DNA from: Hypsibius dujardini
Taxonomy: Eukaryota > Tardigrada > Eutardigrada > Parachela > Hypsibiidae
DNA: 64,000 bases
Assembly (NCBI GenBank): GCA_001579985.1
Contig: LRSR01006008.1
Location: forward strand, 17,233 to 81,232
Direction of reading: 5' to 3'
Numbering within the stretch: the first letter of the stretch is position 1; the number at the start of each line of letters is the position of its first letter. The translations under genes were made by a program, and so were the position numbers. Under the pieces are notes generated by a model. The model did not search any database. It saw nothing but the letters and a program-made list of their open reading frames with translations, and was not told the DNA's origin. Shown here in pieces: positions 22,476 through 33,700 of the stretch.

Positions 22476-24125
22476 CTGTACAGCAATGAAATTGATTACT
22501 TGACGAAACTGTGAATACAACTCTTTAATAAGCCATAAGAACCGTTACATGGTGTGCCCCTACCCATCGTTTGTATTTACCGAGAACGGAGAAGTAGGAA
22601 ACCGACTAAAACGTCGCCCTAACATGTTCTGCTAAATGAGTATGCTAAATGAATACGCAGTTGGAATGGTCAATATCTAAACTAATAGCATCGTACGTGC
22701 ATAAAGCGCAGTGAATTTATCCAGATGTTTGTGAGACCACGACACTAGGGACCGCAAGGGATTTTGTCTACGAGACGTCTAGATGAGACGAAACTGCCCA
22801 ACTCATCAGTTCGGTTTCCTGCCCGATTTTGACTGTAGCGGACCCATCAGAAAGAGTGAAACAGAATGATACACATTTAGATTATAGCTAGGAACGGTAA
22901 TACGACCCAACAAACGTGGATTCACCGCTTAATCGCTTCGTAAATGACAATCTCCTCGGCCACAGCGAAATCGTCGTCGCGTTTCACTACTTCTAGCAGA
23001 CCTATTCCGGCAAAAAGAATGTTGCATGGTTCGCTCAATCAAAAACAATTTGTGTTAAGGCTGTGAGTGGCAAAATCACGCAATCAATCAGCCAGTTCAA
23101 CAATAGAGAACTGCTCAGATACACAATCAATCAACCAACGCAGGCAACATTAATGAATCATTGTGATCTCGTCAATACATCAATCAATCAACAAATTTCT
23201 CCACAAAACACGCTGATGTCACTTCGTCATGATCCGAAATGCCTCCGGCTCAACATCAGGCACACAGACGATTTGGTGCGTTTTCGGATGTACTTCGAGT
23301 CCTGCCAAACCTTCGCGTCCGTCATAGTTGCGCTTCGGATATGGAACGTCCCTAAGCAAGCTTATGCAAGTTCAATTTGAAAAAATCACATTTCGATTGG
23401 TAAGAAAAAAGACCAGAGAGGAATAAAAAAAGAAATCAGTGACTCTGGATCTGGAATAAATGCCTCCGAGTCTGATCAATCAATCGATTGATCGAATACA
23501 TTTCAGTTCCTAAATCCACTCGGTAACCACCATTTCCAACTCCAACATTACTCATTCCAAACGTGAAACTGTGGAATAAGTGTATTTGGAGTGGAACTCT
23601 GAGCGTTTTCGTTTCTCAAATTCTTTTGTTCGTCCGCATTCTCTAACTCGAGTTAGGATTTCATCAAACTATAAAAAAAATAGTTGCAAGTCTAAACTCA
23701 ACAGACACATTGATAGCAGCAAGTCGGTTGCCCAGCCTCCGCCAAAAGCTAAACCGGAGTGAGTTTCCCGCAGCGTCTTCTACCAATAAAAACTTCGAAA
23801 CGTCGCACAAAAAGAAGTGGGATCCGAGGCATTTCACGCCAGATAAAAAGCACTGCACATCTCTCTGCGAACTCTTTCATACACAATAACACCATAAATT
23901 ATTTAAAAAAATCCTCACCATCACGACATTTGCACGCTAAAAAAGTACTCCATCTGAATGTAGACAACAAGGATGATGTACACTGTACCCAGTACTAGCA
24001 AAAGGAAGTCCCACGCTTTCGGAAAAGTCTCAGAATACACAAAGGAAGGTCAAGAGTAGTTACAAAAGACACCCTTCTCCTGTCGAAAGGCGAAGACAAA
24101 TCTCCCGCTTCTTTGACATGGGCGG
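22476..24125. other. Intergenic region between convergent thrombospondin and the proline-rich gene
   Basis: The likely 3' untranslated sequences of both genes lie here. A plus-strand AATAAA occurs at 23422-23427 and could serve thrombospondin. The sequence is rich in CAATCAAT and GATTGATTG motifs that recur through the window. No coding exon was recognised. Confidence 0.45.
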
Positions 24126-27100
24126 TTATATTTCGTCGGACTGGTATCCGTCTGGCTGGGAAATCTTCCGTTTCTCTCCCACTTCGGTACGGCGACGACG
24201 GGTGGTGTTGGGAGGAGGCCGACTGACGGTGGGAATGCGAACGTTCCGTTGCCGGTGTTCCATTTCTTCCTGGAGCTTCCGAGCGGCCTCAGCTGCCGAC
24301 ATCAATATTATGGGGGTTGGCGGCGGCCGGGGAGGAACGGTGACTGCTGCTGTGGGACGAGCAGGGCGAGAGCCAACGGTAGCGGTGGCAACTGAAAAGT
24401 AAACCGAATTAATGTTGACCAGAACAGTTAAAATCAATAATAAAATGCGTCTGCATGTCTATTTATCTGTCTGTATCCATCAGTCAGTCAGTCAGACAGT
24501 CCATCCATCTGCTTGTCTGTCAGATAGTTAAATTTGCCGCTTTACGATCTGCTCGCCTTCTCTACCTGCGCTCACGTGTTGGCATTCTAGGTCTGATTAG
24601 TCGTACGAGTAGTCATAGCCGCTCATGGCATCCGTTGTTGACTATCTATGTTTTTCTGCTGCCTAACCCACATTTGTGCCTCTCTATAAGCCAGTATGTC
24701 TGTCCGTCTATAAGTCAGTCTGTCTCTGTTGGTTTGTCTGTCTGTCTGCCTGCATTTCGATTAGTCTGCCTGTCTTTATATCTCGACTGAAATTGTAAGA
24801 GAAGGCAGCCCCATTCTTACCTCGTTTCGCACTACACGGATAACAGCGACAGCCCAGCTCATGTTCGGCAGCCGGTCTCTCCAGCAAAGCCCGCTGGGCA
24901 GTGATGACCGGCGCGTTGAAGAGAACTCCAGCTACGTGGCTATTTATCAGTTCGGTCTTCGACCGCGGAGGTGGAGGAACGGGCTAAATGGTACGATGCA
25001 AAGGTTAGGATGGCACACTGATCCATGAAGGAGAATGCCCGAGTCAGAATGACTAACTAACTTTCTGGTTCCTGATCCGTTCCAGACGCTGCTGTTCAAT
25101 TTCGTACTGCCGGCGCAAACCGGCTATCTTGTCCTCCCACTCCCTGGCCTCGCGTTCAATGTGGCGTTTGCGGTTGGCTTCGGCCTCTTGGCGTTTGACT
25201 TCTTCGTACTGTTCGCGAGTGAAGACAATATCTTCGTCAGCCAGTTTGTTAACTGAAACTGGAAGAACATTATCTCAGACAACGGGTAGACCAACCGGTC
25301 GAGACACAGACAAACAAAGGCAGTGTTCGTGGCACAAAGACCTAAGTAAAGGACTACACAGTCGGGCCTAAAATCAGACAGACAGACCAAATGTAGACAG
25401 CATAGTCAGACTGATTAGAATACATGGAAATACAGACTGAAAACAACTATTCAACTTGTTTTACAGGCCAACAGTCACACAGACACGGCAGTCGAAATAA
25501 CAGACAGTCAGTCAGACAGTCAGTCAAACGGAAAGGCAGCTGGGCAGACAACTGCCATCAAATCATTCAACTTCACAGACACACAAAAGGACAGACACAT
25601 AAATATGCAATCATTCTGCAGGGTTGACCACAGAAGCAAGCATTTCGAAGGTTATACTGTAGTGCCGCGTGGAAGTGGTGGGAGCGGCGTTCGTTTTGAA
25701 TGATGTTCCCTAGCATGAAGCTAACGCCGCTCCCACCACTTCCACGCGGCACTACAGTACAAACAGTCAGACGGACAGACACATAGCAGACAAACTGGCA
25801 TCGATATCTTCTACAGACAACACACGACCAGGTACACAATAAAGCAACCAAAAACAAGAACAGAAAAGCAGTATACCGTAAGCAGGCAGACAGATTCGCC
25901 AGCGTAATTTCCAGTTAAGGCTTACCCGAGCAGACAGCCTTGCCTCGGAAGCCCAATCCCCGGTACCCCATCGGGGCCGTCTCCTCCGGTGTTGGTTCCT
26001 CCGGAGTTTGAGGGCCCTCATCAAAACTGCCAAACCCACTGGACGACGAGTTGCCTGACTCATAACTGATGTCCGAACGCGCCGGCGTGGCATCACGCTC
26101 ACTTCCGTGCGGGGAGGGCATGCCGGTGGTCAACAACGGCGGCGGTGACTCCGGGTAGACAATCTCTTCCCCTTCAAACAAACAAGGCCCTTCCATCACC
26201 TCTGGTAGGACAACGGGAGTCTCTGTCAAGACAGAAGTCACTCCCTGGTGGAAGACCGGTAGAGAGACGAGCAGATTGGAGGCAATGGGAACTGAAAAAT
26301 TAACTTATTCAATGTTGGATAAGGCAACTAATATCTGCCTCTCTACCTACTCGTCGGTAGTTTGCGTCCCTGCATGTCTTTATAATCTGTGCATTTGTAC
26401 GTATGCTTGTCTATCTGTCTGTTGGTCTGTGTCCCTGACTGAGTACCCGTCGATCTTTCAGTTCCTTTGCTTTCCGGTCGGTTGGTCTGTCTGTCTGTCT
26501 GTCTGTCTATTCTGATTCTCGCTAGGTCATTCAGATTGCCGGTCGCTCTATCTAACCATCGATTTCCTGGTATGTTTAGCTGTCTGTCTTCCTACATTTT
26601 AAACATTAGTCTTGCCAGGCCGCGCTGTTCCATATACCTCTGCATCTTTTCCACGAAGTCTATCTGCCTGATTGTCCGCTTCTTTGTTTGTCAATTTGTC
26701 TGTCTGTACATTATTGCGCGTGTCTGATGTTTATCTCTCTGCCTACCTCTTCGTTTTTCTGTCTGTATCTGGGCTCACCTCACTTGGTCGATAAATCGGC
26801 TCACTCATAGATTTCTCTTTGATGGCAGCTGCTTGATTGTTTGATTTCCAGAAGTAATAAAAAAAGAAAGTAAAGAAGTAAGCTATAATATACAGCAAAG
26901 CAAACAATGAAGCACCCGCCATCAAAGAGAAACCCATGAGTAAGCCGAAATACAGACTTTGCCTCATCCTGTATAGCTTGCTGCCTGTCTAACTGTAATT
27001 CTTACCATTTTCCGCAGCTGAAGGTGGAGCAGCAACATGGCGAAAACCCCACGCATGGACCTTCTTCACCACTTCCGACCGGACAATTGCAGCCCCACTG

Positions 27101-28764
27101 AGTAATGCAACTTGTTCCTGCCTGCTGACCGGACGAGGAAGAGAAAACTTAGGGCTGGAGGGTGTGGGCGTGGCCATTTCCGCGACAGCAGCCGATAGTG
27201 GCGCCACCCTCTGGCGAGTCCGCGCAAAAAACGAATTGGCCTTTCGCGGCGGGGCAATCGGTTCGGGGGCTTTCTGGGGGTAAATCTGGGATTTTCGCTG
27301 AAAACGGGACGGGCCGCCGTGAGCGAGGTTGAGGACAGGGAAGGAGAACTCCACCGGAGGCGTCTCGGGAGTTCCTGTAGCAGGAGGGACGTCATCGAGG
27401 CGAGATGGTGGCGCGTCGCTGATGATGGTATCGTTTGCTGACGGTTCCTAGAAGTGAGTAATAAGGGAAAGTTGAAAATTTGAGGATTTACGTGAAGACA
27501 GACAGAGAGAAAGAGGTGAACTTGACCTTGTGGGGAGAGTATATAGAAAATGCATGTCTGTCTACCTGTTTTAAGCGGCTGGGCGCTTTTGTTCCCAGGA
27601 CAATAGGTTCGGTTTGTGATGTAGGAGTGGTGGAGGAGAAGGGTAAGACAGCCTTTGCTACGTTGGTCCGAGCCATGAACAGCTCCCAGTGACGCCGGGC
27701 TGCCTGGAAATGTCCAGAAATGGAGAGTGAAATAAACTGGCCGGTGTCTTGGCGTGTAATCTGTTGATTGATCAGCTGATTGGTCGATTGTATGGCAAAC
27801 GAAACTTCAAATTGAAGAGACAGCTAATATCTTTTTCCTTAAAACACAAATTTGATGATGACTGAATCATCAATTCGCTATATTTACAATTTCAATATCT
27901 AGTGGAAACGCGTCAAAATAAAAGGCTAAATATATTACGCTGATTTCACGAAATAATACACATTCCCATTGATGATCCATTTTATATATTGAGATTAAAA
28001 TATATGAGATTACATGAGTGTCGTTTATTGATTGATCGGTTGATGAGTGCGTAGACTAATAAAATTAGACCATCACTACATACAAAATGGATTAACTCTG
28101 TGCAGTTATCAAGAAATTGCGCAATAATGTTTTATAAAAATAAATTTTACTATCGCATTTTCGGCAACTAGGAATCCGGTCCGAGTGGTCAATACGTCCG
28201 AGTGGTCAAAAAGCAAAATCAACGCCAGATTAAAAGAGCGCAAACGAGATTATAGTTTCAATTGCTCAGCTTTCGCTTGACTGGTGTATTGACTGATTCA
28301 AATATTCTCCTCATCATGAACCTTCAATAATTTGCTCCACGAATTCATACCTCTTACAGAGCAAACTGCAAGCAAACTTTAATTCAACACAGTCCGACTA
28401 GTTAACGACAACGCCTGCATTTGCAATCCCTCAATACGGCAGTTGCACAAAAAAAGGCAAAAAAGAACAAAGGAAAGAAATATTTCTCGAAGATGTCTCC
28501 CGTAAAAGCATTTTTTCTCACTATAGTTTCCATCCACGGCCTCGCACTTAGTGCAGTCAGATAGCCCATTCAATATTACAACTATTTTAACGAGAAAATA
28601 ATCACTCGGGCAAGGAGGACATTTGCAACCGCCACAATTTTCCCAACAGAATCGGAAAATATCGCCGAAGACGTCGCAAAAACAACTCGCTCATTTGTTA
28701 CCTCCTTCACGATCTCCTCGCTCTCTACACCCTCCTCGTTGACGACAGGGAAAAGCGGCTCCAT
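24126..28764 (-). CDS. Proline-rich coiled-coil protein of unknown family (7 exons)
   Basis: Exons in transcript order: 28764-28702, 27703-27566, 27447-27006, 26291-25926, 25252-25062, 24983-24821, 24391-24126; 1629 nt, 542 residues, every junction in phase with GT-AG sites. The N-terminus begins MEPLFPVVNEEGVESEEIVK. The middle is low-complexity and rich in Pro, Ser and Thr (PPRKANSFFARTRQR, EGPQTPEEPTPEE), followed by a strongly charged helix of about 60 residues (EQYEEVKRQEAEANRKRHIE, then REAREWEDKIAGLRRQYEIE) that should form a coiled coil. Next come PVPPPPRSK, a CRCYPC motif, a second helix (AAEAARKLQEEMEHRQRNVR), a basic stretch and the C-terminus DGYQSDEI, which fits a class III PDZ ligand (D-x-hydrophobic). 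There are no signal peptide and no membrane segment. A cytoskeletal or adaptor role is only a guess. Confidence 0.75.
24440..24780. repeat. CTGT-rich array in the last intron of the proline-rich gene
   Basis: A patchy CTGT/CAGT array in the intron 24392-24820, interrupted by about 170 bases of ordinary sequence. Confidence 0.7.
25656..25758. repeat. Perfect 36-bp inverted repeat (foldback)
   Basis: Arms 25656-25691 and 25723-25758 are exact inverted copies separated by a 31-base loop. The left arm starts ACTGTAGTGCCGCGTGGAAG and continues through TGGTGGGAGCGGCGTT. It lies in the intron 25253-25925 of the proline-rich gene. The 100% arm identity implies recent origin or gene conversion. It may be a small MITE with its target duplication obscured, or a hairpin RNA source. 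Confidence 0.9.
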
Positions 28765-29365
28765 CCGCCGATCTGATAAATGAAATCAGCCAAAACTGAA
28801 AGAAGTCCGCGAGGCCATACAGCCAGCGAGAGTCCAAGCAAAGTCGTGTCAGCAATAGATAATTGAAAAATGTTCAATTTAAAATGGATTCTTGGCGAAC
28901 GATCGATCGGCAGATCGGTCGGTCGATTGATGGCTTGATTGAGTAGATGATTTCTAGTGCAAAATCTTGAGATAAAAAATGAGGGTGATTAAAGCGCCGC
29001 TGCTGGATTAGCACTCAGTTATGTAGCAGTAAATAAAAGATTGAGAAGAATGAAACATTTCTGAAATAAAGGCAAGAAGAAGCTAACTTTGTTTTCATTC
29101 CAGCTTTTGAATCATTGGCGCGCCGTCACTTTATTCGTCGAAAGCATGGAATGGAATGCGTTGGAATGGAATTCCAACCACACTCCTCACTAGAATGGAA
29201 GAAGGCTCAAAAGTCCAATCTTCTTTGAACCTTTCCACGTTCTAGTCCAGCGGAGCTGGAATGGAATATTAGGAATGGAATATTACAGCGCCCCGGCTTT
29301 ATTGTGCATCCACTCCGTCGAGAACGCCCACTAGCAGGTTTACTTAAATCTCTCATATTCTGGTA
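28765..29365. other. Intergenic region upstream of the proline-rich gene
   Basis: This is the presumed promoter region of the minus-strand gene. It contains GATCGATCG/GGTCGGTCG tetranucleotide runs near 28900-28935 and a cluster of GGAATGGAAT repeats at about 29148-29285. No gene seen. Confidence 0.4.
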
Positions 29366-29509
29366 CTGTATTTTCGCGTTACACAGGGACAGGCTACGAG
29401 CTGTGGAACGTTTAATCGGCCACGCGGCGCTTGTGTTGTGTGTACGGTGCACACAGCCTTGCACACGTTCCACTCCAGTACGACTGTCCTGTCTAACGCC
29501 AAAATACAG
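29366..29509. mobile_element. Short TIR element (MITE) of the adjoining pogo/Tigger family
   Basis: The left end is CTGTATTTTCGCGTTACACA and the right end on the minus strand is CTGTATTTTGGCGTTAGACA, with similarity continuing inward (AGGGACAG, GTGGAACG). A TA dinucleotide borders both ends (29364-29365 and 29510-29511), as expected for a Tc1/mariner-pogo insertion. The 144-base interior has no ORF. Its ends match those of the coding element that begins at 29507, so it is a non-autonomous relative. Confidence 0.8.
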
Positions 29510-30426
29510 TACTTTAGCGTTACACAAGGACAGCGTACGAACTGTGTGACGTAAAATCGGTCCCTTTTCACTGCAGTTTTGGCTCTGAAGTCTACACATG
29601 TTACTAGTACTATTGTTGCTTTTTGTTGTTTGTTGTTCTGACTCGATTTCATAAAAATGGTTCAACATTCGTATTCAAAACATCAAAAAATACGAGTATT
29701 GAAACGCTGGAAAGAACCTCATGGACTGACATTGCGGGATTTCGCTCGCCGGGAGAAGATTGGAAAGAGCTGTATCAGTCGGTGGATCAGGCAAGTTGTC
29801 TTAGGTTGATTGCTTGATTGGTTGATATCTCCAACCAAGCGATCCCTTGCTCCAACTTATCTCAAACTTATCTCGACTATTTTTAGGTTTTAGATGTCTG
29901 ATTTTGTTCTTTTTATATATTGCCAGAAATGAGGCGAATCCGGTTGCAATTAAACGACGAGGTGCGGTGCATCCCGAGTTGGAAAAAGAGTTAGCGAGAT
30001 GGGTGCTGGAAGAAAGATCGGTAGGACTGAAGGTGTGTGACAGCCATATTCGAGAAACAGCACTGGAGATCGCCAAGAGGGATGATCTGGCGGAATTTCG
30101 AGCTTCAGTTGGTTGGCTGGTGAATTTTAAAAAGCGGCACAAGTTGAACTAACGATCTCCCATTCATACGGCACGAAAAGAAACTTGACGGCAGCCGACG
30201 ATGTGAGTGTTGCCACCTCGCCTTGATTGGTCCATTCATTCAATTGCTTGATGGTTCGGCTTGTTTTCAGCGTTGAATCTGAAGATGAGGATTTGAGATT
30301 AAAGAGAAGTGCTACAAGTGATTGCTTGATTAATTTGGTAGTGAACTGGGCAAGTTTTACGTGCCGCCCGGGCAATCAGTACGTCACGTGACGCTCAGAC
30401 TGTCCCTGTCTAACGCGAAAGTACAG
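29507..30426 (+). mobile_element. Pogo/Tigger-like DNA transposon carrying a DNA-binding ORF but no DDE domain
   Basis: A 920-base element. The left terminus is CAGTACTTTAGCGTTACACA and the right terminus on the minus strand is CTGTACTTTCGCGTTAGACA, and both continue to a shared GACGT-containing subterminal block. TA dinucleotides flank both ends (29505-29506 and 30427-30428). It encloses the spliced ORF at 29657-30152. There is no room for a DDE/D catalytic domain of about 200 residues, so the copy cannot transpose by itself. Confidence 0.75.
29657..30152 (+). CDS. CENP-B/Tigger-type two-HTH DNA-binding protein (119 aa, transposon-derived)
   Basis: Exon 1 is 29657-29790 and exon 2 is 29927-30152. 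The donor is CAG|GCAAGT, the standard form of a GC-AG intron, and the junction is in phase. Residues 1-45 form a psq/pogo-type helix-turn-helix (KIRVLKRWKEPHGLTLRDFA, then SCISRWIR). Residues 55-119 match the CENP-B/Tc5-type HTH (HPELEKELARWVLEERSVGL, IRETALEIAK, VGWLVNFKKRHKLN). The protein stops where pogo/Tigger transposases would continue into the DDE domain. Both DNA-binding modules are intact with no stop or frameshift, so it could bind the element's own terminal repeats, acting as a repressor or a domesticated binding protein. It could also be a young internal-deletion derivative. Confidence 0.8.
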
Positions 30427-30712
30427 TACACTTGACCGGTTATTGCAAACTAGCCCAAAATTTGTCGTACAAATGATATGGTTTTCCAGGTCTACAGATT
30501 ATGAAACATCTCAAGGTAAACAACAGAACTTAACCAAATGGATCGCACCGGTCTTTGGTCACCAGGAAAAAATACTAGTACAGTTAGACAGCTGTTAAAC
30601 TATCGGGGACGGGAACCCGAGAATGTATAAAATATAGCTGCACTCAGTAATGGAATGAAAGGGCAATCAAAATCACAGCTCGGGTTGCACAATCAAAATC
30701 AGAATCGCTATA

Positions 30713-33700
30713 TCACGTGTGAAGGATCATGGCTCGGTCAATGTCGCGGTTCCGCATCCACAGACGAACTCGTCGGACAATCAACCTTCGACGTCGAGGA
30801 AACTGAAGCAGTGAAAACATAAAACAGATAAGTAGGTAAACAGAAAAAAAGACACGCAGACATACAGGCAGACAAACAACCAAGAAAAGACACACAAACA
30901 CACAGACACACAGAAATACATATAGAGAGACATACAAACAGTCAGTCAAACAGTCAGTCAAACAGTACAGATAGACAGTCAGACAGCCAGACAGACAGAA
31001 ACCGACAGAAACAGACTTACACACGAGAGACAAACAGTGATGAAGAGACATAAAAGTCTGTGTAAGAGTGTTGGACTGACGTTTTTCCTTACCAAAAGGC
31101 ACAAAAATATCAAAACCAGCATTCCAGCGGATGAAATCAGGCCCAGTCGCATTAGTTCTGACTGCCATTTCCTACAAGACAAGCTCATGTGAGAAAAAAC
31201 CGCAGCATATCCAGGGTGAATCTCGATTCACAAAAGAAAGTAAGTTCGAGACAACTTACCAGGCTCGATACTTCTCGATGTGGGAAAACGAGTTCCTGCC
31301 ACCGTGTGACAATTCAAACGCCGACGACAGGGGATAAAGTGTCTGGAAAAACTGTCGCAGCGCAATTTGAATGGTGGACGCATCTTCTCGGGTGTAGTCC
31401 ACCTCGTCGTTGAGACAGACATACTTCTTGGGGTGCCGCATCACTTCATGCAGTTGTTTTCGCAACAAAGAAGCGTTGTTACTGACACGGATGAACGTGA
31501 ATGCCTATAAAATTAAGACGTGACATTTTAAACAGAGATGGCATGTGAGTCTGGCTGTTTGTTTGACTGCGTGTCTGTCTATCTGTCTACCTGTCTGTTT
31601 GTCTGTTTGTCTGTCTGTGTGTCTGTCTGTCTCTGTCTCTCTGTCTCTCTGTCTCTCTGTCTGTCTCTCTGTCTGTCTGTCTGTCTGTCTGCTTTGTCCT
31701 GAGTACTCGTACATCGTACCTCCATATCAGCACTGGTGCGAAATTTGAAACGCTTGCTCTTTCCTAACTGAGCGGCCAGCGCTTTCTTCACACCATCACA
31801 AGCCAGTACATCCTTCTTCGAGATTTCAAAGCTTAATGCATCCGGCAGTGTGAGATGATCGGCCGCGGGTTGGTCACCCAAGGCAAAACTTCGAGTGCAA
31901 TTTTGAATAATGCCACGGAAGTCTCGCAGTTGCGAGTCGGTTAGCTCATCATCAGACGATTTGACCGCTGCCAGATAAATTTCCAGCACGTTCCACGACC
32001 CGGAGTGATCGGTGTCGATCTCGTCAAATAGTTCGCTCATCTCCAATTCGTCTTGCACGTTCATCACGTAATGAAAGTAGGAGAATGCGAACCTATAAAT
32101 CAATCACTGACAGAGATGAATCAAGCACAAACATGAAAGGATAATCAGACACAGAAAGCAGGCAAGAAAAGCAAGCAGACATGACTCCATCGGTTAGTTG
32201 GATAGACAGACAAACATAAAGGCAAGCAGGCAGACAGACAAGCAGACAGATAAGCAGAGCCCTGACGTACTGCATATCATTGGGACTTCGAATACGTGTG
32301 CCTGATGTCTCATCAAACTCCACAGCAAACTTCTTCTGCAGTTCCTCCATCACCCTGCGGTCCACAAAGTGGGGAACATGCCCCGGTACTTTTCTGGACT
32401 CAATTCCAAAGGCGTCGTTGTACAGCCGGTTAACATGTCGGAGAGAGTCGGCATAGGCATCCTTATACTGGAGACCACTTTTCGTCTTGTACTTCGGTCT
32501 GCCGTAAACCATCTTGGTGGTTCCGCTTCCGCGACCCAACTTTTGCGTCCATGTTTCTGCCTCGTCATGAAACTTAACGTTGGTAATTGTGGTTACCGCA
32601 GATTCAATGACAGTTGTCGAAGTACGAGGAGAGGTCGCTAGACGGGTGTAGGATGAATTCATGGTAATTCCTAATAAAGCTGCTCTACGCTTTTCCAATC
32701 CGTATTCCGTGAGATCACCTGTTTTATAAGTGCAAACATGTTTGTACAATGAAAAGTAGACGATGGTAAAGGCATTCGTTCGTCTTGGTTTGTCCGTGCG
32801 AGTGTCTATTTGACTGCCTGTCTGTCTGCCTGTCTGTCTACATGTACGTCTATAGGTCTGTATGTATGTCTGTCTACATTTCTGTCTGCCTGCCTGCCTG
32901 CCTGTCTGTCAGTCTGTCAGCCTGTAGGCCTGCTTATCTGTTTGTCTTTTATTATCACTGCCAGTACTTCATTTGGCCTGTCAACCTGTCTACCTGCCAG
33001 CCCATTTCTGATCAAATTATCAACTTGATTCGATTCAGTGTACCTGCATGAAACATGCCCAACAACCGTTCCACTGTCATGGCCGGCGACAGTCCGGCTA
33101 TGTCCGCAGATTCCCGAAGAATCGGGTTTGGAGATCTGGAAAATGGAAGAATAAGAGATCAATAAATTCGTCAACTTCAGCAAGGGGCCTGTATCGCCCT
33201 CATTCACCTCTTATCTTCCGGGATCGGAAGGAAAGTGATAAGATTTTCAGCTGGAAGCTCGTCTTCTTCCACGGGAGCTTCGGTGACGTCGGCTGGAGTC
33301 GAGTCAAAATAGACGGTAACCTCAAATGTCTGTAAGACGGACAGATGCATTATCAGCGAAACATTAAACGAGGCATTATCGAAGTCTCTTTAAATAAAAT
33401 TAATGAATCAGTTACTTTACCAGCGCCGCATCGTCTTCGGAGGAATAAGAGAGCGTAAATACAGTTGAGCCCGTCGCGTTCAAGTGCAGCAACATGACAA
33501 TTGCCCCCTTCTTGGGATAGACCGCGACGGTGCGGATGCCTTTAGCCTGTTTGTACGTTCCCTCCTTCAACGTCACGTTCTTGTTCGCAACAATACCGGA
33601 AGCGTTGAAAAGGACCGCGAAAGCTCCAACTGGAGATTTATAGACGGATATCGAGTCGATCAGTTGGATGACAGGCAGATCAGTAAGCTTGTCCAGTCCA

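Noticed and set aside
26743-26967. Minus-strand frame with two hydrophobic stretches
   Set aside because: It lies inside an intron of the proline-rich gene; skipping it keeps phase and including it does not.
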